This document shows, piece by piece, positions 52,938 to 61,655 of a stretch of 64,000 bases of DNA (positions are counted from its first letter, which is position 1; every line of letters begins with the position of its first letter). Where the stretch lies: the NCBI GenBank assembly GCA_943842245.1, contig CALTAJ010000002.1:207596-271595 (forward strand), read 5' to 3'. The notes beneath the pieces were generated by a model. It was given only the letters and a program-made list of their open reading frames with translations, was not told the DNA's origin and did not search any database. Source of the stretch: an uncultured Flavobacteriaceae bacterium. GTDB taxonomy: Bacteria > Bacteroidota > Bacteroidia > Flavobacteriales > Flavobacteriaceae. A program made the position numbers and the translations under genes.

Positions 52938-54461
52938 ATGAAACATATATATAGTATTAAATATCTTCTTATTGCAATCCTATATGTGACAGTTATGAGA
53001 TCACAATCTGAAAACGAAACGCAAAAACTAAATGTACTTTTTATTGTCGCTGATGACTTAAATTGTGATATTGGTGCATATGGCAATGAAAAAGTTATAA
53101 CCCCAAATATCGATAAACTTGCAAAAAACGGAGTCTTATTTGGGAATGCTCATAACCAATACCCTTGGTGCGGTCCCTCTAGGGCCTCTTTTATGACAGG
53201 GTTATATCCAGATCAAACCAAGATGAAAAAATTAAGGCTTTATTTAAGACAAGCTATTCCTGAGGTAATTACTATTGGTCAAAAATTTAGACAAGAAAAT
53301 TATCACTCAGTCAGGATAGGTAAAATTTTTCATTATCATAATCCAAGAGATATAGGCACAGCAGGACACGATGACAGCTATACCTGGGATCAAACTATAA
53401 ATCCTTATGGGAGAGACAAATTAGAAGAATATAAAATTAATACTCTAAAACCAAAGGCATATGGTGGAACTTTGAGTTGGCTTGCTGCAGACGGAACTGA
53501 TGAAGAACAAACAGATGGTATAGGTGCAAATGAAACGATTAAATTTTTAGATAGGTTTGCTAAAAGTGGAGAAAACTTTTTTCTTGCTTACGGTCTTTAT
53601 AGGCCTCACACGCCATATGTTGCTCCTAAAAAATATTATGATTTATATAAAACTAATGAAATAGAAATTCCTACTAGCTCCGAGGAATATTTAAAATCAA
53701 TCCCAATTCCTGCAGCTGTAAGTGTAAGAGAAAAGGGGAAGATTCAAAATAATTTAGATCTTAACACTGCCCAAACAATTAAGGAAGCATACTATGCAAC
53801 AACTAGTTTTGTTGATGCTCAAGTGGGGAGAGTTTTAAATAAATTAAAAGAGACAGGGTTAGATAAAAATACGATTGTAGTATTCACCTCAGATCATGGT
53901 TATCATTTAGGAGAACATGGGCATTGGCAAAAACGTACACTTTTTGAGAATGCAACTAGAGTACCATTAATTCTTTCTGGTCCAGGAATAAATAAAAATC
54001 AAAAAACAAACGATGCTCCAATCGAACTAATTGATATTTATCCAACTTTAATGGACCTTGTTGATATGAAAACACCAGAATTCGTGTCTGGCAAGAGTTT
54101 TGCTCCAATCTTAAAAGATTCTTCTGCTAGAGTTAGAACAAGTGCTCTTACTGAATTAGGAGTTTCTTTAAATAGTAAATCTAAAGTTCAAGGATACACA
54201 ATTAAAACTGATCGTTACAGATTAACACAGTGGGGTGATAACGGAAGTCATGGTTATGAACTTTATGATCATATGTTTGACAAAAAAGAACTTAAAAATC
54301 TTTCTGATATTGAATCATATAAAAAAATTCAAGATTCTCTTAAAATTGTAATTAACAACCGAATTGTTGAAGCAAGAAAAATTCCAAAAGGATTGGGTGA
54401 ACAAATTGATAATGCTAAACAGTGGAAAGAGCCTAAGTGGATTCATTCACGACCAAAATAA
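52938..54461 (+). CDS. S1-family sulfatase, iduronate-2-sulfatase-like
   Basis: The 507-residue protein has a signal peptide (ending YVTVMRSQS). Motifs: VLFIVADDLNCDIGAYGNE near 33-51, YPWCGPSRASFMTGLYPDQ (formylglycine Cys near 77), GKIFHY, and the late FTSDHGYHLGEHGHWQKRTL block. The HGYHLGEHGHWQK block is the hallmark of the iduronate-2-sulfatase-like group (S1_7). Only 6 bp separate it from the gene before. Its relatives desulfate uronic acid residues, but the natural substrate here is unknown. Confidence 0.93.
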   Translation: MKHIYSIKYLLIAILYVTVMRSQSENETQKLNVLFIVADDLNCDIGAYGNEKVITPNIDKLAKNGVLFGNAHNQYPWCGPSRASFMTGLYPDQTKMKKLRLYLRQAIPEVITIGQKFRQENYHSVRIGKIFHYHNPRDIGTAGHDDSYTWDQTINPYGRDKLEEYKINTLKPKAYGGTLSWLAADGTDEEQTDGIGANETIKFLDRFAKSGENFFLAYGLYRPHTPYVAPKKYYDLYKTNEIEIPTSSEEYLKSIPIPAAVSVREKGKIQNNLDLNTAQTIKEAYYATTSFVDAQVGRVLNKLKETGLDKNTIVVFTSDHGYHLGEHGHWQKRTLFENATRVPLILSGPGINKNQKTNDAPIELIDIYPTLMDLVDMKTPEFVSGKSFAPILKDSSARVRTSALTELGVSLNSKSKVQGYTIKTDRYRLTQWGDNGSHGYELYDHMFDKKELKNLSDIESYKKIQDSLKIVINNRIVEARKIPKGLGEQIDNAKQWKEPKWIHSRPK

Positions 54462-54478
54462 TTATAGATTAATACCAT

Positions 54479-55897
54479 ATGAGACTTTTTATTTGCATCT
54501 GTTTGGGATTATTTATTAATTCATGTTCTAAAATAGAAAATCTTGAAAAACCGAACATAATTTTAATAATGACAGATGATCAAGGTTGGGGTCAAACAGG
54601 TTATTATAACCATCCTGCACTTAAAACACCCAACCTTGACGAAATGGCAAGAAACGGTATCCGTTTTGATCGTTTTTATGCAGGTGCTCCTGTATGTTCT
54701 CCTACAAGGGCATCAGTTCTAACAGGAAGAGTAAATGACAGAACTGGTGTGTTTGACCACGGATACGCTCTTAGAACTCAAGAAAAAACTATTGCTCAAG
54801 CTTTAAAAAAAGTAGGATATTCCACTGGACATTTTGGGAAATGGCATTTAAATGGTTTGAGGGGTCCCGGTGCTCCTATTTTAAAAGATGATACTTATAG
54901 TCCTGGAAAATTTGGATTTGATTATTGGTTATCTACAACAAATTTTTTTGATATAAATCCATTAATGAGTAAAAACGGTGAATTTGTAGATTTAAAAGGA
55001 ACTTCTTCAAAAGTAATTTTTGATGAAGCTCTGAGATTTATTGAAAGAAACAAAGAAACTAAGTCTCCTTTTTTTGCAGTGATTTGGGATGGTTCACCAC
55101 ACGATCCATGGCTTGCAAATGATAATGATAAAAAATCATTTCAAAACTTAGATCAAAAAAGTCAAAATCATTATGGAGAATTAGTTGCATTTGATAATAA
55201 TCTTGGCATTTTTAGAAAGAAATTAAGAGAAATGAATGTTTCAAATAATACCATTATATGGTTTTGTAGTGATAACGGAGGATTGAAAAATATATATCCA
55301 GAAACAGTAGGTGGGTTAAAAGGCTTTAAAGGTTCTATATGGGAAGGGGGTATTAGAGTACCTGCAATAATTGAATGGCCATTAATGATTAAAAAAAAGC
55401 AAACTACTGCTTATCCAGCCTCAACAATGGATATCTTCCCTACAATTGCTGATATTGCCCAGATAGATAAAACAGATATGATCCAGCCCATTGATGGAAT
55501 TAGTCTGTTGCCAATTATAAATTCAAATTTTGAGAAAAGAGAGATTAAAATTCCATTTAGATTCAAAGATAAGGGTGCACTGATCGACAATAATCTAAAG
55601 CTAATAGCTACTAGTTTGATAAACGAAGAATTTGAATTATATGATTTAGAAAATGATCCAAAAGAATCTAATAATCTTGCAAATACCAAACCTGAATTAT
55701 TTAAAAATATGAAAAGCGAGTATTTAGAATGGTCCTTATCTGTTGATTCAAGCGTCTTAGGTAGAGATTATCCAGAAAATACTCTCTTAGACCAACCAGA
55801 ACGTCATTTTTGGATGATAGATGATAGGTATAAACCTTACCTAGATGAATTTATTAAACGTCCGGAATACGAAAAAAGAATAAAAAGAATGAAATAA
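54479..55897 (+). CDS. S1-family sulfatase (lipoprotein)
   Basis: The 472-residue protein has a lipoprotein signal (GLFINSCSKIE). Motifs: IILIMTDDQGWGQTGYYN near 26-43, PVCSPTRASVLTGRVNDR (formylglycine Cys near 72), GKWHLNGLRG, and WFCSDNGGLKN. All metal and catalytic positions visible are intact. It follows the previous sulfatase after 17 bp. Specificity is unknown. Confidence 0.93.
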   Translation: MRLFICICLGLFINSCSKIENLEKPNIILIMTDDQGWGQTGYYNHPALKTPNLDEMARNGIRFDRFYAGAPVCSPTRASVLTGRVNDRTGVFDHGYALRTQEKTIAQALKKVGYSTGHFGKWHLNGLRGPGAPILKDDTYSPGKFGFDYWLSTTNFFDINPLMSKNGEFVDLKGTSSKVIFDEALRFIERNKETKSPFFAVIWDGSPHDPWLANDNDKKSFQNLDQKSQNHYGELVAFDNNLGIFRKKLREMNVSNNTIIWFCSDNGGLKNIYPETVGGLKGFKGSIWEGGIRVPAIIEWPLMIKKKQTTAYPASTMDIFPTIADIAQIDKTDMIQPIDGISLLPIINSNFEKREIKIPFRFKDKGALIDNNLKLIATSLINEEFELYDLENDPKESNNLANTKPELFKNMKSEYLEWSLSVDSSVLGRDYPENTLLDQPERHFWMIDDRYKPYLDEFIKRPEYEKRIKRMK

Positions 55898-55935
55898 TAT
55901 TTTTTGATCTAACATTCTAAATTAAATTTAAATAT

Positions 55936-57379
55936 ATGATACAACTATATATAACACTATTAACTGGTTTGATTTTTAACACTAGTTATAAACCATCTAA
56001 TGAAATTGAGCAAAATTTAAAACCAAATTTTATTGTTGTTTTTGTAGATGATTTAGGATATGGAGATCTTGGTTCATATGGACATCCTACAATTAAAACT
56101 CCCACTCTAGATAAAATGGCATATGAAGGGCAAAAATGGACTCAGTTTTATTCTGCTTCAAGTGTATGTTCTCCCAAGTAGGGCTGCTTTATTAACTGGA
56201 AGGCTTCCAATTAGAAACGGAATGATTGGATCTAAAGCTAGAGTTTTTTTTCCTGATTCTCAGTATGGAATTCCTAATTCTGAAATTACAATTGCTGAGA
56301 AACTCAAAGAAAATGGATATAAAAATGCTATTATTGGAAAATGGCATTTGGGACATAAAAAAGAATATCTTCCTCTTCAACATGGATTTGATTATTATTA
56401 TGGTATCCCATATTCAAATGATATGGATAGAATTAATAGTGAATTACCTGCTGTCCTGGGTCACTAGATATTGGCAGACAATACGAAAATCAGAGGCCGG
56501 ATTCATCTAATCTATAATGTGCCTTTAATCGAGAACAATGAGATATTATTGAAAGACCAGCTGATCAAACTACTATTACTAAAAGGTATTACAGATAAAG
56601 CAGTTGAATTTATAAAAAATAATAAAGAAGATAATTTTTTTATTTACTTGGCGCACAACTTACCTCATACCCCCCTATTTGCTTCAGATAATTTTTTAGG
56701 AAAAAGTAAAAGAGGGTTATACGGAGACGTGATTGAAGAAATTGATCATGGAATAGGATTAATAATAGAAGAATTAAAGAAAAATAATCTCGATAAGAAT
56801 ACAATTGTAGTTTTCACATCTGACAATGGACCGTGGCTGCCGTTTGAAACTCATTCTGGATCTGCAGGGCTTTTAAGAGAGGGAAAAGGAACTACTTGGG
56901 AGGGAGGTCAAAGGATTCCTGGAATATTCTGGGGAAATGGAATAAAACCAGGAGTAATTAATGATTTAGGATCAACAATGGACATCTTTCCTACTCTATT
57001 AGAAATGTCAAATACAAGTATGGTTAATGATAGAATAATGGATGGTGTTAGTATAAAAAATACTTTATTGAAACATGAACCATCTAAAAGAGAAACAATT
57101 TTTTACTATCGTTCAAGAGAAATTTATGCAGTAAGGCATGGGCAGTATAAGGCTCACCTAATCACTCAAGGCGCTTATAATTATCCTAAAGGGAGCAATA
57201 GAAAAATTATTTTAGATAAACCATTACTTTATAATTTAAATATTGATCCCTCAGAAAAATATAATGTTGCAGATAAAAATCCTGAAATATTAGTCGAGAT
57301 AAATAAGATCTTAGAAAAACATAAAAAAAATCTTAAGGCCCCAAATGATCTACTTAAATACAGAGAATTCGGGAGTTAA
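55936..57379 (+). pseudogene. S1-family sulfatase, broken by multiple frameshifts
   Basis: The start (FIVVFVDDLGYGDLGSYGHP) and the end (FTSDNGPWLPFETHSGSAG, then KGTTWEGGQRIPGIF) are typical of an arylsulfatase of about 475 residues. An extra A near 56177 destroys the frame exactly in the formylglycine motif, directly after CSP. The next frame reads [18 protein letters not shown] and [18 protein letters not shown]. Further shifts occur near 56460, 56545 and 56598, where IERPADQTTITKRY is read in yet another frame. At least four indels lie within about 450 bp, while the 3' 900 bp are clean. It is either a dead gene or a badly resolved stretch. Confidence 0.85.
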
Positions 57380-57408
57380 AATATTATTAAAAAACACTTT
57401 TAAGAAAA

Positions 57409-59058
57409 ATGATTATAAATTTTAATACAAGTTTTACTTTAAAAAAGAAGTTTAAATTTTCAATATATCCAATATTCTGTTTATTTCTTTTTGTCTCTTG
57501 CGATCAAGAAGAAAAAGCAACTATAAGCCCAAACATTATTTGGTTGGTTGCAGAGGATCAATCATCAGAGTTTTTTCCTATGTATGGTGATTTAACGACT
57601 AAATTACCTTACCTCTCTAGCTTAGCAAAAGATGGTGTGGTTTATACTAATGCTTATTCTCCAGTTCCTGTCTGTGCACCAGCAAGAAGTGCTTTAATTA
57701 GTGGACTTTATCCTACATCATTAGGAACCCATAACATGCGAACATATAATGCATATAATAAAGAAAATCAGCCCAGTATGGGAATTCCTAGTTACTCCCC
57801 TGTTGTTCAATCAGGTGTAAAAATGTTTCCAAGATACCTACGTGGTAAAGGCTATTACACAACAAATAACCAGAAAGAAGATTATAATTTTAAAAAAACA
57901 GAAGGTGTTTGGGATGAAAGTAGCTCGAAAGCTCATTGGAAAAATCGTAAACCTAATCAACCTTTTTTTGCAGTCTTTAATTTTGGAATCACTCACGAAT
58001 CTCAAATTTGGAGGCAAGGAGATCAGCCGCTTCTAGTAAAGCCAGAAACACTTCCTGTTCCACCAATTTTTCCAAATACTCCTGAGGTAAGAAAAGATTT
58101 AGCCGTAAACTATAGTAATTTAATCAGGCTTGACAGTCAAATTGGTAAAGTAATTGAACAACTCAAAGCAGAAGGTCTTTATGAAAATAGTATCATCTTT
58201 TTTTATGGAGATCACGGTGGGCCATTTCCACGTTATAAAAGAGCACTTTATGAAACAGGAATTAAAGTACCTCTTATAGTAAAATTTTCAGGACAAAATA
58301 AGGCTGGTTCTATAAATGACGACTTTATAAGCTTTATAGACTTCGCCCCCAGTGTTCTTTCGTTGGCTAATATAAAGCCCCCAAGTATTATGCAGGGTAA
58401 AGCTCAATTTGGCTCATATAAATCAGATAAAAAATCAGAATTTATATTTGCTTCCTCAGATCGTTTTGATGAGCAAGTCGATCGATTAAGATCTGTTCGC
58501 TTTGGTACTTTTAAGTATATAAGGAACTTTAATCCTGAAATAAGTAATGCTCTACCCGTTTCTTATCGAGAGCAGATGCCAATGATGAAACACTTAAATA
58601 AGTTGTGGGACGCAAATGAACTAAAAGACAATGCTTCATTGTGGTTTAAAACACCTAAACCAAATGAAGAATTATATAACCTTGAAAATGATCCGTATGA
58701 ATTAAAAAATTTAGTGAGTAAAGTTGAGTTACAAGATACCTTGGCCTTTTTAAGGAAGCGTTTAGATCGATGGATTATTGAAACAGAGGATTTAGGAGAG
58801 TTCCCCGAAATAGAACTTATTAAAAAATGGTTTCCAGAAGGAAAACCAAAAACAATATCCCCTTTGAAGAGTTCGATAAATAACAATAAAATATATTTAA
58901 GTCACTTAGATCAAGCGACAAGTATAGTTTGGAAAGAAGAAAAAGATTCGATTTGGTCAATCTATACAGAACCCTTGGATTTTAACAAAACAATTCAGGC
59001 TAAAGGAGTGAGAATAGGCTATAAAGACAGTTCTCTGTCAACTTTTTTCTTAAAGTAA
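57409..59058 (+). CDS. S1-family sulfatase with C-terminal extension, sulfamidase-like
   Basis: The 549-residue protein has a lipoprotein signal (FCLFLFVSCDQEE). Motifs: IIWLVAEDQSSEFFPMYGD near 44-62 (the DD pair is ED), VPVCAPARSALISGLYPTS (formylglycine Cys near 89), and FFYGDHGGPFPRYKR. The absence of a GKWHLG-type motif and the ED change fit the heparan-N-sulfatase-like branch. About 70 C-terminal residues (NKIYLSHLDQATSIVWKEEK) form a beta-rich extension. It is the last sulfatase in the row. Confidence 0.9.
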   Translation: MIINFNTSFTLKKKFKFSIYPIFCLFLFVSCDQEEKATISPNIIWLVAEDQSSEFFPMYGDLTTKLPYLSSLAKDGVVYTNAYSPVPVCAPARSALISGLYPTSLGTHNMRTYNAYNKENQPSMGIPSYSPVVQSGVKMFPRYLRGKGYYTTNNQKEDYNFKKTEGVWDESSSKAHWKNRKPNQPFFAVFNFGITHESQIWRQGDQPLLVKPETLPVPPIFPNTPEVRKDLAVNYSNLIRLDSQIGKVIEQLKAEGLYENSIIFFYGDHGGPFPRYKRALYETGIKVPLIVKFSGQNKAGSINDDFISFIDFAPSVLSLANIKPPSIMQGKAQFGSYKSDKKSEFIFASSDRFDEQVDRLRSVRFGTFKYIRNFNPEISNALPVSYREQMPMMKHLNKLWDANELKDNASLWFKTPKPNEELYNLENDPYELKNLVSKVELQDTLAFLRKRLDRWIIETEDLGEFPEIELIKKWFPEGKPKTISPLKSSINNNKIYLSHLDQATSIVWKEEKDSIWSIYTEPLDFNKTIQAKGVRIGYKDSSLSTFFLK

Positions 59059-59111
59059 TCCTTTCTAAGTAGGTCATTATTTATGAATGATTTTTTCACT
59101 AATTTAACTAT

Positions 59112-60374
59112 ATGAAAAAAAGAGACTTTATAAAAAACCTTGGAGCCTTTGGTTTATTACCATTCACTGGTAATTCACCCTTAAATAATGAAGATTTATT
59201 AGGAAATCATTCGTATACTAATGGAAATTCAGAAGAAGACTTTTGGTCATTAATTAGAAATCAATATAAACTTCATCCAGATTTCATCAATCTCGAAAGT
59301 GGTTATTATAATATCATACCTGAGCCTACATTAAAAAAGTATCTAAAACATCTTAAGCGAGTAAATCTTGAAGGTTCATATTACATGCGGCAACATCGCT
59401 TTATAGACAAAGACAATATTACAGAGGAGTTAGCCTCTTTTGTTGGATGCAACTCAAAAAATTTGATTATTACACGTAACACTACGGAATCTCTAGACTT
59501 AGTTATTAGTGGGTTTGCTTGGAATAAAGGAGATGAAGCTATTTATGCAGTTCAAGATTATGGATCTATGCAAGATATGTTTGAACAGATTGAAAAACGC
59601 CATAATGTTACTTTACGTAAAGTCTCAGTACCTAATCATCCTAAAAATGATGAAGAACTAATAGAACTATATGAATCTCAGATCACAAAAAAGACCAAAC
59701 TCATTATGGTCAGTCATATGATTAATATTACGGGGCATATTTTACCTGTCAAAAAAATCTGTGAAATGGCGCATAAACACGGTGTTAAAGTTCTTGTTGA
59801 TGGAGCACATTGCATTGGTCATTTTGACTTTAAAATTGAAGATCTAGGTTGCGATTATTATGGTTCTAGTCTTCATAAGTGGCTAGCAACTCCCCTTGGA
59901 GCTGGTCTATTGTATGTAAAATCTGAGCATATTCCAAAAATATGGCCCCTTCTAGCTGACCATGAAAAAGATCCAACGAAGATTAAAAGATTAAGCCATA
60001 CTGGCACTCACCCAGTTCATACAGATTTAGCAATTTTAGATGCAATAGAATACTTGAATTGGATTGGTATTAAGAAAAAGGAAAATCGTTTACGCTATTT
60101 AAAAACTTATTGGCAACAAGCTTTAAAAGATTTTCCCAACATTGTTATTAATACTTCTTTTGATTCTCACCGAAGTTGTGGAATTGGTAATGTGGGTATA
60201 AGAAGTATTAACCCTGAGATACTTGCGAAACGTCTTTATGATGAATTTCAGATATTTACTGTTGCCATTGATTATGCTAATGTTAAAGGATGTAGAATTA
60301 CCCCTAACGTTTTTACCAGTATTAAAGAATTAGATAGTTTTATTACAGCAATGAAAACATTAGCAATTGCCTGA
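59112..60374 (+). CDS. Class V aminotransferase (PLP), possibly exported
   Basis: The 420-residue fold-type I PLP enzyme is similar in layout to isopenicillin-N epimerase and cysteine desulfurase-like aminotransferases. The PLP lysine is in SSLHKWLATPLGAG (near 254-267), and the PLP-binding region has TRNTTES (near 119-125) and VDGAHCIGHFDF (near 229-240). The N terminus (MKKRDFIKNLGAFGLLPFTG) looks like a twin-arginine-like signal with K-R in place of R-R, so export is possible. The substrate is unknown. A TAATTTAA box lies 4 nt before its ATG, so it may be transcribed separately. Confidence 0.83.
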   Translation: MKKRDFIKNLGAFGLLPFTGNSPLNNEDLLGNHSYTNGNSEEDFWSLIRNQYKLHPDFINLESGYYNIIPEPTLKKYLKHLKRVNLEGSYYMRQHRFIDKDNITEELASFVGCNSKNLIITRNTTESLDLVISGFAWNKGDEAIYAVQDYGSMQDMFEQIEKRHNVTLRKVSVPNHPKNDEELIELYESQITKKTKLIMVSHMINITGHILPVKKICEMAHKHGVKVLVDGAHCIGHFDFKIEDLGCDYYGSSLHKWLATPLGAGLLYVKSEHIPKIWPLLADHEKDPTKIKRLSHTGTHPVHTDLAILDAIEYLNWIGIKKKENRLRYLKTYWQQALKDFPNIVINTSFDSHRSCGIGNVGIRSINPEILAKRLYDEFQIFTVAIDYANVKGCRITPNVFTSIKELDSFITAMKTLAIA

Positions 60375-60386
60375 AAACAACTTCTA

Positions 60387-60632
60387 ATGACAAGAATAAT
60401 TTCTTATTCTATTTTATTTATCCTTCTTATATATTTTTCATCTTGTAATAAAAATGAGGAAATTACGCCTGATGAAGAGCCATGTATTGATACAGAGCTT
60501 ATTAACCAAACAATTATTTGTTATGCGATTTATGCACCAGTATGTGGTTGTAATGAAAAGACTTATTCAAATGACTGTATTGCAGAAAGTAATGGTATTT
60601 TACGTTATGTGGATGGAGCCTGTAAGGAGTGA
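60387..60632 (+). CDS. Kazal-type protease-inhibitor lipoprotein
   Basis: The 81-residue protein has a lipoprotein signal (LFILLIYFSSCNKN) followed by one Kazal domain: six cysteines in the order C...C-x-YAIYAPVCGCNEKTYSNDC...C, ending RYVDGACKE. Kazal domains block serine peptidases. An anchored inhibitor may protect periplasmic or surface proteins, for example from secreted subtilisins such as the one at 37084. It starts 12 bp after the aminotransferase. Confidence 0.85.
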   Translation: MTRIISYSILFILLIYFSSCNKNEEITPDEEPCIDTELINQTIICYAIYAPVCGCNEKTYSNDCIAESNGILRYVDGACKE

Positions 60633-60695
60633 TTTGAAAATCTAATATGGATATTCTTGAGAGGAAAGCATATCTTTAAAGAATTAAATATTAAA

Positions 60696-60977
60696 ATGAA
60701 GGCACTTACATCTCGAGAAATCAAAAACCAATTAAATCTAATTCCAGATTGGGAATACAATGGTGAGTTTCTGCAAAGAAATTTTAAGTTTGACAATTTT
60801 AAAAAGACTATTACTTTTTTAAACCAAGTTGCTGATATAGCAGAGATAAATAACCATCATCCTATACTTATAAACAACTTTAATAGTCTTATAATACAAT
60901 TAGTAACTCACGATGTGAAAGGTGTTTCTCAAAAAGACTTTGATTTAGCGTTAGCTTTAGATCAACTCAATTTATAG
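60696..60977 (+). CDS. Pterin-4a-carbinolamine dehydratase
   Basis: The enzyme dehydrates 4a-hydroxytetrahydropterin during aromatic amino-acid hydroxylation. I chose the ATG at 60696 (93 residues, the normal length for the family). Motifs: IPDWEYNGEFLQRNFKF near 17-33, the catalytic EINNHHPIL near 53-61, and THDVKGVSQKDFDLALALDQ near 71-90. It is transcribed rightward after the Kazal gene and converges with the next gene by a 6-bp overlap. No aromatic hydroxylase gene is visible in the window. Confidence 0.93.
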   Translation: MKALTSREIKNQLNLIPDWEYNGEFLQRNFKFDNFKKTITFLNQVADIAEINNHHPILINNFNSLIIQLVTHDVKGVSQKDFDLALALDQLNL

Positions 60978-61562
60978 AGGGGTAACTAAAAGATTTCTCC
61001 ATTTTACTTTAATCCCTCCTCCATCGTGGATTTGAAGAGCAATGGAACCTTTACCTTGACCAATCTTTTCATCTTTAAGGCTTATCATTGATATTCCGTT
61101 TAACCAGCTTTCAATCTGATCTCCAACAACACGAATCCTCATTGTATTCCATTCTCCCATTTTTAAAACTTTATCTTTTTCCTTTTTAGGCTTAATCAGC
61201 CATCCTCTTCCATAAGATTCATAAACTCCACCGGTATCATTTCCAGGAGGAGCTACCTCAACCTGCCATCCGCTAACCTCAGTTCCTTTTACCGTGGAAC
61301 GAATAAAAACTCCGCTATTGCCGTTTGATTCTTGTTTAAATTCTAGTGTTAAATCAAAATCATCATAATATTTTGAAGTTGACAAATATCCATAGGCTTT
61401 ATCTGGGCCGCTTTCACATACAAGTAATCCATTATCTACATACCAAAGCTCAGTGCCGTGTGTATTCCAACCATCAAGGTCATTACCGTTAAATAAGGAT
61501 TCTTGAGCAATTAATGGAAGTGTAATTAAAACACATATTAGATTTAAGATGTATGTTTTCAT
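60972..61562 (-). CDS. Secreted DUF1080 (3-keto-disaccharide hydrolase family) protein
   Basis: The 196-residue protein has a signal peptide (VLITLPLIAQ). The DUF1080 domain is complete: SLFNGNDLDGWNTHGTELWY (near 22-41), NGNSGVFIRSTVKGTEVSGW, and DGGGIKVKWRNLLV at the end. This concanavalin-like fold includes enzymes that cleave 3-keto-glycosides. It is the only candidate glycan-cleaving protein in the sulfatase region, although on the opposite strand. It is transcribed divergently from the acylase gene. Confidence 0.88.
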   Translation of the reverse strand: MKTYILNLICVLITLPLIAQESLFNGNDLDGWNTHGTELWYVDNGLLVCESGPDKAYGYLSTSKYYDDFDLTLEFKQESNGNSGVFIRSTVKGTEVSGWQVEVAPPGNDTGGVYESYGRGWLIKPKKEKDKVLKMGEWNTMRIRVVGDQIESWLNGISMISLKDEKIGQGKGSIALQIHDGGGIKVKWRNLLVTPL

Positions 61563-61607
61563 TCATTATATATTTAATTTTAAAAATAAATATTTTTTAT
61601 GCAAAGC

Positions 61608-61621
61608 CAAATTTATTTTTG
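61608..61621. promoter_or_regulatory. Overlapping divergent -7 boxes
   Basis: TATTTTTG on the plus strand (61614-61621) and TAAATTTG on the minus strand (61608-61615) overlap by 2 bp. The plus box reads toward the acylase gene (34-nt leader) and the minus box toward the DUF1080 gene (about 45-nt leader). Both match TAnnTTTG exactly. Confidence 0.5.
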
Positions 61622-61655
61622 CATTAAAAATCAATAACTTGAATCAAAAAAATTG

